Shown: piece by piece, positions 40,976-48,166 of the stretch
How positions within the stretch are numbered: the stretch's first letter is position 1
Layout of the letters: every line of letters begins with the position of its first letter
Source: Polaribacter sp. Z022
GTDB lineage: Bacteria > Bacteroidota > Bacteroidia > Flavobacteriales > Flavobacteriaceae
DNA length: 64,000 bases
Assembly: GCF_023555495.1 (NCBI RefSeq)
Contig: NZ_JALCZO010000001.1
Coordinates: forward strand, 806,001 to 870,000
Reading direction: 5' to 3'
The notes under the pieces: model-generated
Seen by the model: the letters and a program-made list of their open reading frames with translations, nothing else
Told to the model about the DNA's origin: nothing
Database searches by the model: none
Made by a program: the position numbers and the translations under genes

Positions 40976-41725
40976 ATGCACAAAAAATTAGAAGCAGATT
41001 TAATAAGTTTAGCACACAGTATTTTACAAATGAAAAATAAAGATAATGTGTTTTTATTAAAGCAAAAATCGAAGGATATTTATGAAAAACTATCCATATT
41101 AGCGTTTGTTGAAGAGTATGTAAACTCAACTCCTAACATTAAAGAAACAAAAGAAGATTTAATTGATAAAGTTGAAAAAGCAATAGAATTAAAAGAGTCT
41201 GCTAAAGAAGAAGTAGAAAAAGTAATTCATCAATTAGAAGAAACTAAGGTTATAAAAGAGGAAGAAGTTATAGAGGTTGATGAAATTTTAGAACAGCCTT
41301 TTGAAGAACTAGAAGAAATTATGTTTTCTGAGCCAGAAACCAAAACTGAAGAAGAGCCAGAAATTATAAATGATGTTGTAAAAGTAGAAGAGAGTAAAAC
41401 AATGTCTTTAGAAGAGGAGTTAAAAGATACAATTTCTGTTGATGAAATAGCTACTTTGTTTGATATACCTGTACCAAAATCTTTAAATGATAAATTAAAT
41501 ACAAACATTCAAATAGGATTGAATGATAGAATTGCCTTTGTTAAAAATTTATTTGAAGGAAGTCAAGAAGATTTTAATAGAGTAATTTCTCAAGTAAATA
41601 CTTACGCCACTGTAAAAGAAGCTAAAAAGTTTATAAATAAAATGGTGAAACCAGATTACGATTGGTCTAATCAAGAAGAATTAGAAGCTCGCTTAATAGA
41701 TATTATTGAACGTAAATTTGCATAG
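40976..41725 (+). CDS. Acidic coiled-coil protein of unknown function
   Basis: A 249-residue cytoplasmic protein with no signal peptide. Residues about 1-55 are helical, about 55-150 are a very Glu/Lys-rich, low-complexity stretch (many EE and KE pairs, probably coiled or disordered), and about 160-249 form a more ordered C-terminal part (DRIAFVKNLFEGSQEDFNRVISQV, in part; NKMVKPDYDW). I recognise no family. The C-terminal motif with NDRIAFVKNLF also occurs in other Bacteroidetes proteins of unknown role, as far as I recall. The glycosyltransferase that follows starts within or just after its end. Confidence 0.75.
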   Translation: MHKKLEADLISLAHSILQMKNKDNVFLLKQKSKDIYEKLSILAFVEEYVNSTPNIKETKEDLIDKVEKAIELKESAKEEVEKVIHQLEETKVIKEEEVIEVDEILEQPFEELEEIMFSEPETKTEEEPEIINDVVKVEESKTMSLEEELKDTISVDEIATLFDIPVPKSLNDKLNTNIQIGLNDRIAFVKNLFEGSQEDFNRVISQVNTYATVKEAKKFINKMVKPDYDWSNQEELEARLIDIIERKFA

Positions 41726-41735
41726 ACCTTACAAT

Positions 41736-42719
41736 TTGAAACCAATTTTAATTCATACACATTTTCATAAAAGAAGAACAGGAGTAACAAGAAGTATAGA
41801 AAATGTACTACCTTTTTTTGATGAAAAGTTTGAAACATATATTTATGGATATAATGTAGAAGGCAAAAAAATATCTTCAAAAAAATTAAGATCATTATTG
41901 TTTTCTAACAGAGAAGTTGTTGTTCATTGTCATAGAAATAACGAAATAATGAGAATGTTGTTTTTTCGTTTTTTAGGCGCAAAATTTAAATTGATTGCAA
42001 CACGTCATGCAGAAACTGTTCCTTCTGGATTAACAATGAAACTGCTTAAAAAAGCAGATAAAGTTGTAACGCTTATAGAAAGTATGAGTAAAAATCTAGG
42101 ATTAAAAAATACAATTGTTGGTCATGGAGTTAATGTTGATTTCTTTAAACCAAAAGAGGATGTTTCTTTAGCTAATATTGAGCAAAAAAATATTATTTTA
42201 TGTGCAGGAAGAGTTCGTAAAGCAAAAGGACAAATTGTTTTATTAGAAGCTGCAAAAGTATTAAAAGATCAAGAAAATTGGGCTTTAGTAATTGTTGGTA
42301 AAATAGATAAACCAGCTTTTTTAGAAGAGTTAAAAGAAATTGCAAAAAAGCATTCTATTGAAAACAAAGTGTGTTTTGTAGATGAAACTTCAGATATTGT
42401 TTCTTATTATCAAGCTTCAAAAATTGCAGTTGTTCCAAGTTTTTCAGAAGGATTTTCTTTGGTAACTGCAGAAGCAATGTCTTGTGGTTGTTCTGTTATT
42501 GCTACAAAAAATGTTGGAGTTCATTCTTCATTAATTTCACATACAAAAAACAGTTATTTATTTAAAGCAGGTAATATTACTGAATTAGAAGACTTATTGT
42601 CTAAATCAATTACTAATAAAATTCCTAATTTAGGAAAACAAGCAAGAGAAGAAATTCTTAAAAATTGGAGTTCTCAAAAAGAAGCAGAAAACCTTATAAA
42701 ACTATATCAATCAAATTAA
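41736..42719 (+). CDS. Glycosyltransferase family 4 (GT-B)
   Basis: A GT-B glycosyltransferase of about 327 residues. The N-domain opens with KPILIHTHFHKRRTGVTRSI. The C-domain shows ILCAGRVRKAKGQ, VIVGKID and the EX7E motif EGFSLVTAEAMSCG. The most natural start is the TTG at 41736 (MKPILIHTH), ten bases after the preceding stop; the TTG at 41706 would add ten residues and overlap the upstream gene by 20 bases. It may act in LPS or another glycolipid path; substrate unknown. Confidence 0.87.
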   Translation: MKPILIHTHFHKRRTGVTRSIENVLPFFDEKFETYIYGYNVEGKKISSKKLRSLLFSNREVVVHCHRNNEIMRMLFFRFLGAKFKLIATRHAETVPSGLTMKLLKKADKVVTLIESMSKNLGLKNTIVGHGVNVDFFKPKEDVSLANIEQKNIILCAGRVRKAKGQIVLLEAAKVLKDQENWALVIVGKIDKPAFLEELKEIAKKHSIENKVCFVDETSDIVSYYQASKIAVVPSFSEGFSLVTAEAMSCGCSVIATKNVGVHSSLISHTKNSYLFKAGNITELEDLLSKSITNKIPNLGKQAREEILKNWSSQKEAENLIKLYQSN

Positions 42720-42741
42720 TAAAACCCAAAAATAATTAAAA

Positions 42742-43215
42742 ATGAAAAACTTAATTTTTACAATCATCTTATCTGTATTTACTTTATCATTTGTTAACGC
42801 TCAAAAAATTGAAATGAAAAAAGTATTTGGAGGTTATGCCTTTTCTCAAAATGACAAAAACTTAACATTAGCTCAAATGCAAGAGTTAATGAAAGATAAC
42901 AAAGAAGCTTTTAATTTGGTTAAATCTGCTAAATCTAATCAAACTTGGGCAATGATTTTAGGAACTGCAGGTGGTGCATTAGTTGGTTTTCCTGTAGGAA
43001 CTGCAATAGGTGGTGGAGAACCTAAATGGGCTTTAGCAGGTGCTGGAGCAGCATTAATTGTTGCCTCTATTCCTATTGTAAAAGGCTTTAATAGAAAAAC
43101 TAAAGAAGCTGTAGATTTGTATAATTCTGGTTTGCCAAGTGTAAGTTCTAATTTTAATCCGTCATTTAATTTTAATGTAAAAGGTACTTCTATGGGTATT
43201 TCTATGCGTTTTTAA
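42742..43215 (+). CDS. Small exported protein with glycine-zipper membrane segments
   Basis: A 157-residue protein with a signal peptide (MKNLIFTIILSVFTLSFVNA, then QK). The middle (about 70-115) has two hydrophobic glycine-rich stretches (GTAGGALVGFPVGTAIGGG and GAGAALIVASIPIV) of the glycine-zipper type. The C-terminus is polar and ends SMGISMRF, a terminal Phe as in some outer-membrane proteins. I do not recognise a named family. It is the second-last of a + run after the glycosyltransferase and may be an envelope protein. Confidence 0.7.
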   Translation: MKNLIFTIILSVFTLSFVNAQKIEMKKVFGGYAFSQNDKNLTLAQMQELMKDNKEAFNLVKSAKSNQTWAMILGTAGGALVGFPVGTAIGGGEPKWALAGAGAALIVASIPIVKGFNRKTKEAVDLYNSGLPSVSSNFNPSFNFNVKGTSMGISMRF

Positions 43216-43281
43216 CAACGTGTAAAAATATAAATGTAACAAACTTAGTTGTAAGTCGTCTTCATTTTAAAACCAATTATT

Positions 43282-43758
43282 ATGACCAGATTAACAACAG
43301 TTTTATTTGCACTTTTTATTACAGCTGTATCAGCCCAAGAAGCTAAATTCGAAAAATTTTATAAAATAAATAAAGAAAAATCTACATTCTCAATTAATTT
43401 GTCAGCTTCATTAGCAGGTTCTTTTTTAGACGACGAAGATGATGGAGATTTAATGAACATCATTAAAAAATCTAGCGATTTTAAGTTAATGATTTTTAGC
43501 AATGAAAATGATGAGGTTTCTAAAGATTTTAAAAAATTTAGAAGAAAGAATAGACTAAAAACTTACGCTAGAGTAAAAGAAAATGGTAGTAAAGCAGAGT
43601 TGTTCTTAGTAGAAAAAAACAATCATATTAGAGAAATCATTATAAGAACCAATAGTAATAACGATAAGTTAGTATTATTTGGCTTAAAAACTAAAATAAC
43701 TCATGATGAGTTTGCAGCAATGATTTCATCTTCAGATATTAATGTATCTATAGATTAA
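43282..43758 (+). CDS. Exported protein, DUF4252-like
   Basis: A 158-residue protein with a signal peptide (MTRLTTVLFALFITAVSA, then QE). The mature part has alternating strands and helices, with SINLSASLAGSFLDDEDDGDL near the start, LMIFSNENDEVSKDF in the middle and HIREIIIRTN, which resembles DUF4252 proteins of Bacteroidetes. DUF4252 genes often occur near anti-sigma or sigma genes elsewhere; none is here. Function unknown. The resemblance is moderate and I have no search result behind it. Confidence 0.65.
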   Translation: MTRLTTVLFALFITAVSAQEAKFEKFYKINKEKSTFSINLSASLAGSFLDDEDDGDLMNIIKKSSDFKLMIFSNENDEVSKDFKKFRRKNRLKTYARVKENGSKAELFLVEKNNHIREIIIRTNSNNDKLVLFGLKTKITHDEFAAMISSSDINVSID

Positions 43759-43776
43759 ACCCCAAAAGAGAAGATT

Positions 43777-44124
43777 TTAACCAATCTTCTCTTTTAGTTT
43801 TTCTATAACTTTTTTACTGTTTCCAATAAAAATTTCATCATTTAAAATAAAAACAGGTCGTTTTAAAAAGGTGTATTCATCTAATAAAAACTGTCTGTAA
43901 TCAGCTTCAGATAAAACTTGGTTTTTTAAATCCATAGCTTTATACAATTTAGCACGCTTGTTAAAAAGAGCTTCATAACTACCAGAAAGTTTGTACATTT
44001 CTTCTAACTGAGAAGTTGTAATATTATTAGCTTTAATTTCCTGTCTTTCAAACCCATCAGTATTTACTTCTTTTAAAATTCTACGACAAGTATCACAAGT
44101 TTGTAAAAAATATACTTTCTTCAT
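43777..44124 (-). CDS. ArsC/Spx-like thioredoxin-fold protein
   Basis: A 115-residue protein of the ArsC family: KKVYFLQTCDTCRRILKE at the N-terminus carries a C-x2-C pair, and KRPVFILNDEIFIGNSKKVIEKL (in part) at the C-terminus carries the K-R-P motif that helps bind the oxyanion. Members include arsenate reductases and the transcription regulator Spx. The C-x2-C pair and lack of ars genes nearby argue for a redox or general ArsC-like role, not dedicated arsenate resistance. The start is set at the ATG at 44124; the TTG at 44133 adds three residues. Confidence 0.82.
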   Translation of the reverse strand: MKKVYFLQTCDTCRRILKEVNTDGFERQEIKANNITTSQLEEMYKLSGSYEALFNKRAKLYKAMDLKNQVLSEADYRQFLLDEYTFLKRPVFILNDEIFIGNSKKVIEKLKEKIG

Positions 44125-44134
44125 ATTTATCAAT

Positions 44135-44142
44135 TATATTTA
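44135..44142 (+). promoter_or_regulatory. Promoter -7 box of the DinB-like gene
   Basis: TATATTTA, one base from TAnnTTTG, 23 bases before the ATG at 44166. It lies in the short divergent gap with the ArsC-like gene. Confidence 0.5.
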
Positions 44143-44165
44143 CAGTTCAAAATTATAGATAAAAA

Positions 44166-44621
44166 ATGAATATACAATTTGATGTTTTAAGAAAATCTAG
44201 AGAACTAGTTTTAAAAGAATTAGAAGGTTTAACTTTAGAGCAAATTCATACAATTCCTACCGGATTTAAAAATAATATTGCTTGGAATGTAGCTCATTTA
44301 GTAGTAACTCAGCAGTTATTACATTACAAATTATCTGGTTTAAACTGTTTATGTCCAGACAATTTAATAGAATTGCATAAAAAAGGAACTTCACCAACTA
44401 AAACTTTTACAGAAGAAGAATTTGAAGAAGTAAAAGAATTATTAATAGGGTTGCCAGATACTTTACAAGAAGATTTTGAAGCAGGAATTTTTGAAAACTA
44501 TAATGAATATCCAACAAGCACAGGTTTTGTTTTAACGTCTATAGAAACTGCAATTTCGTTTAATAACTTTCATGAAGGAATTCATTATGGAATTATAAGA
44601 TCTATAAAAAAGTTTTTATAA
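44166..44621 (+). CDS. DinB superfamily protein
   Basis: A 151-residue four-helix-bundle protein of the DinB/YfiT type. Helix 2 has NIAWNVAHLVVTQQLLHYKLSG (about 37-58, in part) with the first metal His, and the C-terminal helix has FNNFHEGIHYGII with two more His residues, giving the usual three-His metal site. Some members are thiol transferases (for example bacillithiol-dependent); others have no known role. No partner is evident. The stop is followed at once by a dispersed intergenic element and a terminator. Confidence 0.85.
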   Translation: MNIQFDVLRKSRELVLKELEGLTLEQIHTIPTGFKNNIAWNVAHLVVTQQLLHYKLSGLNCLCPDNLIELHKKGTSPTKTFTEEEFEEVKELLIGLPDTLQEDFEAGIFENYNEYPTSTGFVLTSIETAISFNNFHEGIHYGIIRSIKKFL

Positions 44622-44622
44622 G

Positions 44623-44717
44623 AAGCTATTTCCAGCTTTCACTACTCGCTTTTTTTCGTACACTTAAAAAGAGCTCAAACAAACCGTTCAATCTGGGCTA
44701 AACTCATTAATTAGCTT
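44623..44717. repeat. Dispersed intergenic element, copy 2 (stem-loop)
   Basis: Starts AAGCTATTTCCAGCTTTC and shares CACTACTCGCTTTTTT, AAAAAGAGCTCAAAC and TCAATC with copy 1 at 7469. Its ends share AAGCT and GGGCTAA with copy 3 at 23254. AAGCTA (44623-44628) can pair with TAGCTT (44712-44717), closing the whole unit. It begins two bases after the DinB stop. Confidence 0.65.
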
Positions 44718-44730
44718 TTAGAATATCACA

Positions 44731-44770
44731 AAAAAAAAAGAGAGCCTCAATAGAAGCTCTCTTTTTTTTT
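44731..44770. terminator. Terminator after the DinB-like gene and before the beta-barrel gene end
   Basis: AAAAAAAAAGAGAGC (44731-44745) pairs with GCTCTCTTTTTTTTT (44756-44770) around a ten-base loop. It has T-runs on both strands and serves both convergent genes. Confidence 0.93.
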
Positions 44771-44780
44771 GAATTAAATA

Positions 44781-44794
44781 ATTTAGGGGTCTTA
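44781..44794. repeat. 14-bp direct repeat, downstream copy
   Basis: ATTTAGGGGTCTTA, identical to 45617-45630. The two copies flank the beta-barrel gene. A third, shorter TTTAGGGG is at 44812, and GTGGGGG is at 44805. Confidence 0.5.
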
Positions 44795-44823
44795 TAAAAT
44801 TCGTGGGGGAATTTAGGGGATTT

Positions 44824-45615
44824 TTAATAGAATAATGGAGAGCTAAAGTTAAGATGGTAGACGATACCAAACTGTATATTTAATAGCCATTCATTATTTT
44901 TATTTTCAATTACAGGTGCTTCTAAACCATCAATAGTATCAGAAAAGAAATATTGATAAGAATACTGAGCAACTAAATCTATTTTTGGTGCCAATTTAAA
45001 TCTTGTTCCTAAGCCAACTGCTAAAGAAAAAGCTTCTCCAGAACCTATTTTTAAAGAGTTTTGTAATGTGTATTTTTCTGGTAAAACAGAAATGTCTTCG
45101 CGCCAATCTCCTATATCAGAACTTAATCCATTAGTATAAGATGAATATTTAAAACCAAAAGTAAAAAATGGATTAAACCAAAGATCAGTATATGGATACA
45201 CAAACTCTTCTAATGGGCGTAAGTAGTATTCTAAATTTACACCAAGTTCTAACATTCTTAAGGTACCTTTCATAGAATTTAATTGGTTACCTGCATAAGA
45301 TTTTTTCTTAGCCCAAACACCATGGTGTTCTAGTTGAGCATTGTCTAAATATTGTATTTCTGTTTTAACCATTAAATGGTTATGAAGTACATTATTTGGG
45401 TCCCAACGCAAAGTTCTATTATAAAAACTAAGGTAGTGTGCAACAGAAAATGTCTTTCCGTTGTTATTCCATTCGCTTGCCAAATTTCCTCTTTGGCCGT
45501 AATCAGATTGCAAACTAGTAGAGCCAACAAATGCACCAATATCATGGGTGTAGTGTTGAGCCTTAAATTCTAGAATAGCAACAATTACAAAAATAATTGT
45601 TATAGGGGTTTTCAA
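44824..45615 (-). CDS. Outer-membrane beta-barrel protein (THC0290_0291-like)
   Basis: A 263-residue exported protein. The first 19 residues form a signal peptide (IIFVIVAILEFKAQ), followed by HDIGAFVGSTSLQSDYGQRG and a set of amphipathic strands with aromatic ends (LNLEYYLRP, FNPFFTFGFKY, VAQYSYQYFFSD, LLNIQFGIVYHLNF). This matches an eight- to ten-stranded barrel, and the motif SLQSDYGQRGN recalls the flavobacterial family named THC0290_0291. Function unknown. The start is a TTG at 45615. A 14-bp direct repeat with AGGGG lies on each side of the gene. Confidence 0.78.
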   Translation of the reverse strand: MKTPITIIFVIVAILEFKAQHYTHDIGAFVGSTSLQSDYGQRGNLASEWNNNGKTFSVAHYLSFYNRTLRWDPNNVLHNHLMVKTEIQYLDNAQLEHHGVWAKKKSYAGNQLNSMKGTLRMLELGVNLEYYLRPLEEFVYPYTDLWFNPFFTFGFKYSSYTNGLSSDIGDWREDISVLPEKYTLQNSLKIGSGEAFSLAVGLGTRFKLAPKIDLVAQYSYQYFFSDTIDGLEAPVIENKNNEWLLNIQFGIVYHLNFSSPLFY

Positions 45616-45616
45616 G

Positions 45617-45630
45617 ATTTAGGGGTCTTA
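45617..45630. repeat. 14-bp direct repeat, upstream copy
   Basis: ATTTAGGGGTCTTA, identical to 44781-44794, placed directly before the TTG start of the beta-barrel gene. A related ATAGGGG is at 45602. Confidence 0.5.
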
Positions 45631-45674
45631 AAGTAAAACCCAAATGTAATGTAATTTTTTTATACCAACAAATC

Positions 45675-47297
45675 TTAATCTAAATTGGCAATCGTAAAGA
45701 TATTACCATCTAAATAATAATTAGCTCTAAGTTCTAATTCTTCAGTAAAATAAATGATTTTTTCTGGTTGAGATTTTAATAGGTAATTTCCAGTATCCCA
45801 TTTATTATTTTTATTTGTATCTATAATAGCTCTAAAATAATATGTTTTAGGTTCTAAGTTATTAAACCTTAATTGTGTAGATTCTGTTACAAACGTTCTT
45901 TCTACTAATTTGTCTTTATCTTTTCCTTCTAAAAGTTCAATAATTAAGTTTTCTGAAGTTTGGTTAACAATATCAATTGTAATACGTCCATAATCTTCAA
46001 TTTCTTTGGTGCTAAAATGGTATTTTAAAGTATCATTTTTTTGTTCAAAAATGTCAAAAATGGCTTCAGGTAAAACGTTAAGTTTGTATTTTTCTTGAGG
46101 TTTTTTATCAAAAATTAATCCAATTTTATTTTCTTTTTTTGAAATAAAACTAGAGTAAGATACTGCTAAAGTATCTTTGTCAGTTAGTACAATTTTACTA
46201 GTATCAATTTTTGTAATAGGATTATTTCCTTCAATAAAAAAAGTATCTCTTAAATGTAATGTGTTACTTACTGTTGATTTTAATAATAAAGAGTCAATCT
46301 TTTTCTTGCGTAATTTTACAGTAACTGTATCTATAAAGTTATTGTTTGTTACAATAAAATTTAAAGAATCTGCTTCAATAGGAGTGTACCAATAATTAAG
46401 TGTGTCTTTGTCTTTTTCAAATTTAGAAATACTTTTAAAGTCTTTAGGTGTTTTAGAAATAATTTCAACTTTTAAGTTTTCTGCTTCACCTTCAAACCCA
46501 AATTCTATTTTTCCTTTTGTAATTTCTTTACCTCTTCTAAGTCTATAAGGTTGTAACTCTTTAAATAAAAGAATAGGGTTTTCTATAATACTATCTTGTG
46601 GTAATGTTATAGTGTCTTTGTAAAAACCTATTTTATCTTCTTTAGGGTTAAATAAATAATCATTAACATTTTCTTTTAAAGCAATCATCAAATATTTTCC
46701 TTTCTTTAAATTTGATAAATTAAAATGAGTAGTATCTAGAGTGTTGGTTACGTAATTGGGCTTTGTTTTAAAAACAATAGAATCATTAAAAGAACTATCT
46801 ATTCTATATAATAATACGTTTGTGTTTTTAAGTTTTGCATCTAAGAAAGCATCTTTAACTTCTCCAGATGTAGTAAGAGAATCTATATAACTACCTGTAG
46901 AAAAAACATATTTAAAACGTTCTAACTTATTTCCTTCATTATTATCTTCTATGGCATTACCAAAGTTAATAATGTATGTAGAGTTTTCTTTTAAAGTATC
47001 TAGTATTGATAAATCTAAAAACTTACTTGCAGATCCTTGAGGAGAAACAAATAAAGGTGTTTTTAAAGGAGGAGATACTATAAGTTGTTTGTTTAAATCT
47101 TTAAGCTTTATATACTCATTAAAGTTTAAACGTATTTCTTTTTTGTCAAAATTTACAGTTTTATATGGAGGGTTAGCTGTTACAAATAAAGGAGCGTCTT
47201 CATCTTTAGGGCCACCTTCTGGTCTTCCTGTTCTTGCACAGTTAGATAAAATTAGAACTGTTATACTAAAAAAAATAAATCTTAAAATAGGTTTCAC
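45675..47297 (-). CDS. Lipoprotein with N-terminal Ig-like domain
   Basis: A 540-residue lipoprotein. The signal peptide ends at LILSNC (lipobox), followed by ARTGRPEGGPKDEDAP, a start shared by many Bacteroidetes Ig-like lipoproteins. Residues about 30-135 form a bacterial Ig-like domain (PLFVTANPPYKTVNFDKKEIRLNFNEYIKLKDL, in part). Long beta-rich stretches follow. Near the C-terminus is a SdrD/Cna-like small module with YYFRAIIDTNKNNKWDTGN, whose D-x-N-x-N-x-x-W-D loop may bind calcium. Role unknown; a surface or periplasmic binding protein is likely. It lies between comF and the beta-barrel gene on the same strand. Confidence 0.85.
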   Translation of the reverse strand: MKPILRFIFFSITVLILSNCARTGRPEGGPKDEDAPLFVTANPPYKTVNFDKKEIRLNFNEYIKLKDLNKQLIVSPPLKTPLFVSPQGSASKFLDLSILDTLKENSTYIINFGNAIEDNNEGNKLERFKYVFSTGSYIDSLTTSGEVKDAFLDAKLKNTNVLLYRIDSSFNDSIVFKTKPNYVTNTLDTTHFNLSNLKKGKYLMIALKENVNDYLFNPKEDKIGFYKDTITLPQDSIIENPILLFKELQPYRLRRGKEITKGKIEFGFEGEAENLKVEIISKTPKDFKSISKFEKDKDTLNYWYTPIEADSLNFIVTNNNFIDTVTVKLRKKKIDSLLLKSTVSNTLHLRDTFFIEGNNPITKIDTSKIVLTDKDTLAVSYSSFISKKENKIGLIFDKKPQEKYKLNVLPEAIFDIFEQKNDTLKYHFSTKEIEDYGRITIDIVNQTSENLIIELLEGKDKDKLVERTFVTESTQLRFNNLEPKTYYFRAIIDTNKNNKWDTGNYLLKSQPEKIIYFTEELELRANYYLDGNIFTIANLD

Positions 47298-47352
47298 AAA
47301 AAGTAATTTTTATACAAATTAACAATATATTTTTCATTTAAAAACATAAATT

Positions 47353-48039
47353 TTATTCTGTGTATGCCATAGTTAAAATACTGATTGTAACATTTTCAGA
47401 TTTTTGTAATTCTAAAGCACAAGCTTCTAAGGTTGCTCCAGTTGTAATTACATCGTCAATTAATAAAATGTGTTTATTTTTAAAGGTTGATATGTCTAAT
47501 AATTCAAATTTAGTGTCAATATTATTAAAACGTTCAAACCGAGCTTTAAATGTTTGAGTTTTAGCTGTAGATGTTCGTGTTAAAATATTTTCTATAAATG
47601 GTTTTTGAAGATAAAAACTGATTCTTTTTCCAAACTTAGTAATTTGATTGTATCCTCTTTCTTTTTGTTTTTTTGGGTGTAAAGGAACAGGAACAATACA
47701 ATCTATAGTTGAAAATTCGTTGTTTTCTTTTAGAATTTCACCTAACCAATTACCAAAAAAGACACCAATTTCTTCATTTCCTTTGTATTTAAGGTCATGT
47801 ATTAATTTTTTTGTGATGCCTTTTTTTCTGTAAAAAAGTAAAGAATAGGCTTTCTTTACAGAAATTCTTCCAAAAAAAGATTTTGATATTATATTATTAG
47901 AATAACTCCTAAAATTGGTTAAAGGCAAGTCATGTCTGCAAAATGTACAAATAACAATTTCATTTTTTGATAACTGATTTTCACAATTAGCACAAAGATT
48001 TGGGTAAAATAACCCAAAGAAATCATTTAAAATTTTCAT
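47353..48039 (-). CDS. ComF family protein (phosphoribosyltransferase-like)
   Basis: A 228-residue protein. The N-terminus has a zinc-ribbon-like set of cysteines (CANCENQ and CTFCRHD). The C-terminal half is a type I phosphoribosyltransferase domain with HILLIDDVITTGATLEACA, the PRPP loop. Before it come RKQKERGYNQ-like residues (PKKQKERGYNQI). ComF helps transforming DNA cross the inner membrane and enter recombination in competent bacteria; with dprA at 21043 it points to possible natural transformation. A TATCTTTA box (48061-48068, minus) lies 22 bases upstream. Confidence 0.92.
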   Translation of the reverse strand: MKILNDFFGLFYPNLCANCENQLSKNEIVICTFCRHDLPLTNFRSYSNNIISKSFFGRISVKKAYSLLFYRKKGITKKLIHDLKYKGNEEIGVFFGNWLGEILKENNEFSTIDCIVPVPLHPKKQKERGYNQITKFGKRISFYLQKPFIENILTRTSTAKTQTFKARFERFNNIDTKFELLDISTFKNKHILLIDDVITTGATLEACALELQKSENVTISILTMAYTE

Positions 48040-48060
48040 ATTTTTCTTAGCAATTCTTCT

Positions 48061-48068
48061 TAAAGATA
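48061..48068 (-). promoter_or_regulatory. Promoter -7 box of comF
   Basis: Minus strand TATCTTTA, one base from TAnnTTTG, 21 bases before the comF ATG. Confidence 0.45.
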
Positions 48069-48128
48069 AGTAAAAATGATAAAATGGTATTTTACATCAC
48101 ATAAACAATAAACTTGAAAGATTTTTTC

Positions 48129-48158
48129 TTGAAAAATTTCTGTAAACGTGTATCTTTG
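48129..48158 (+). promoter_or_regulatory. Promoter of glyS with near-leaderless start
   Basis: TTG (48129-48131), a 19-base spacer and TATCTTTG (48151-48158), an exact match to the Bacteroidetes consensus. The ATG begins nine bases after the last G, so the leader is only a few bases. Confidence 0.8.
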
Positions 48159-48166
48159 CGCTCATT

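Noticed and set aside
43777..44124. Dedicated arsenate resistance gene
   Set aside because: Only the ArsC/Spx fold is supported. There is no arsenite pump or ArsR-type regulator nearby, so a specific arsenate role was not assigned.
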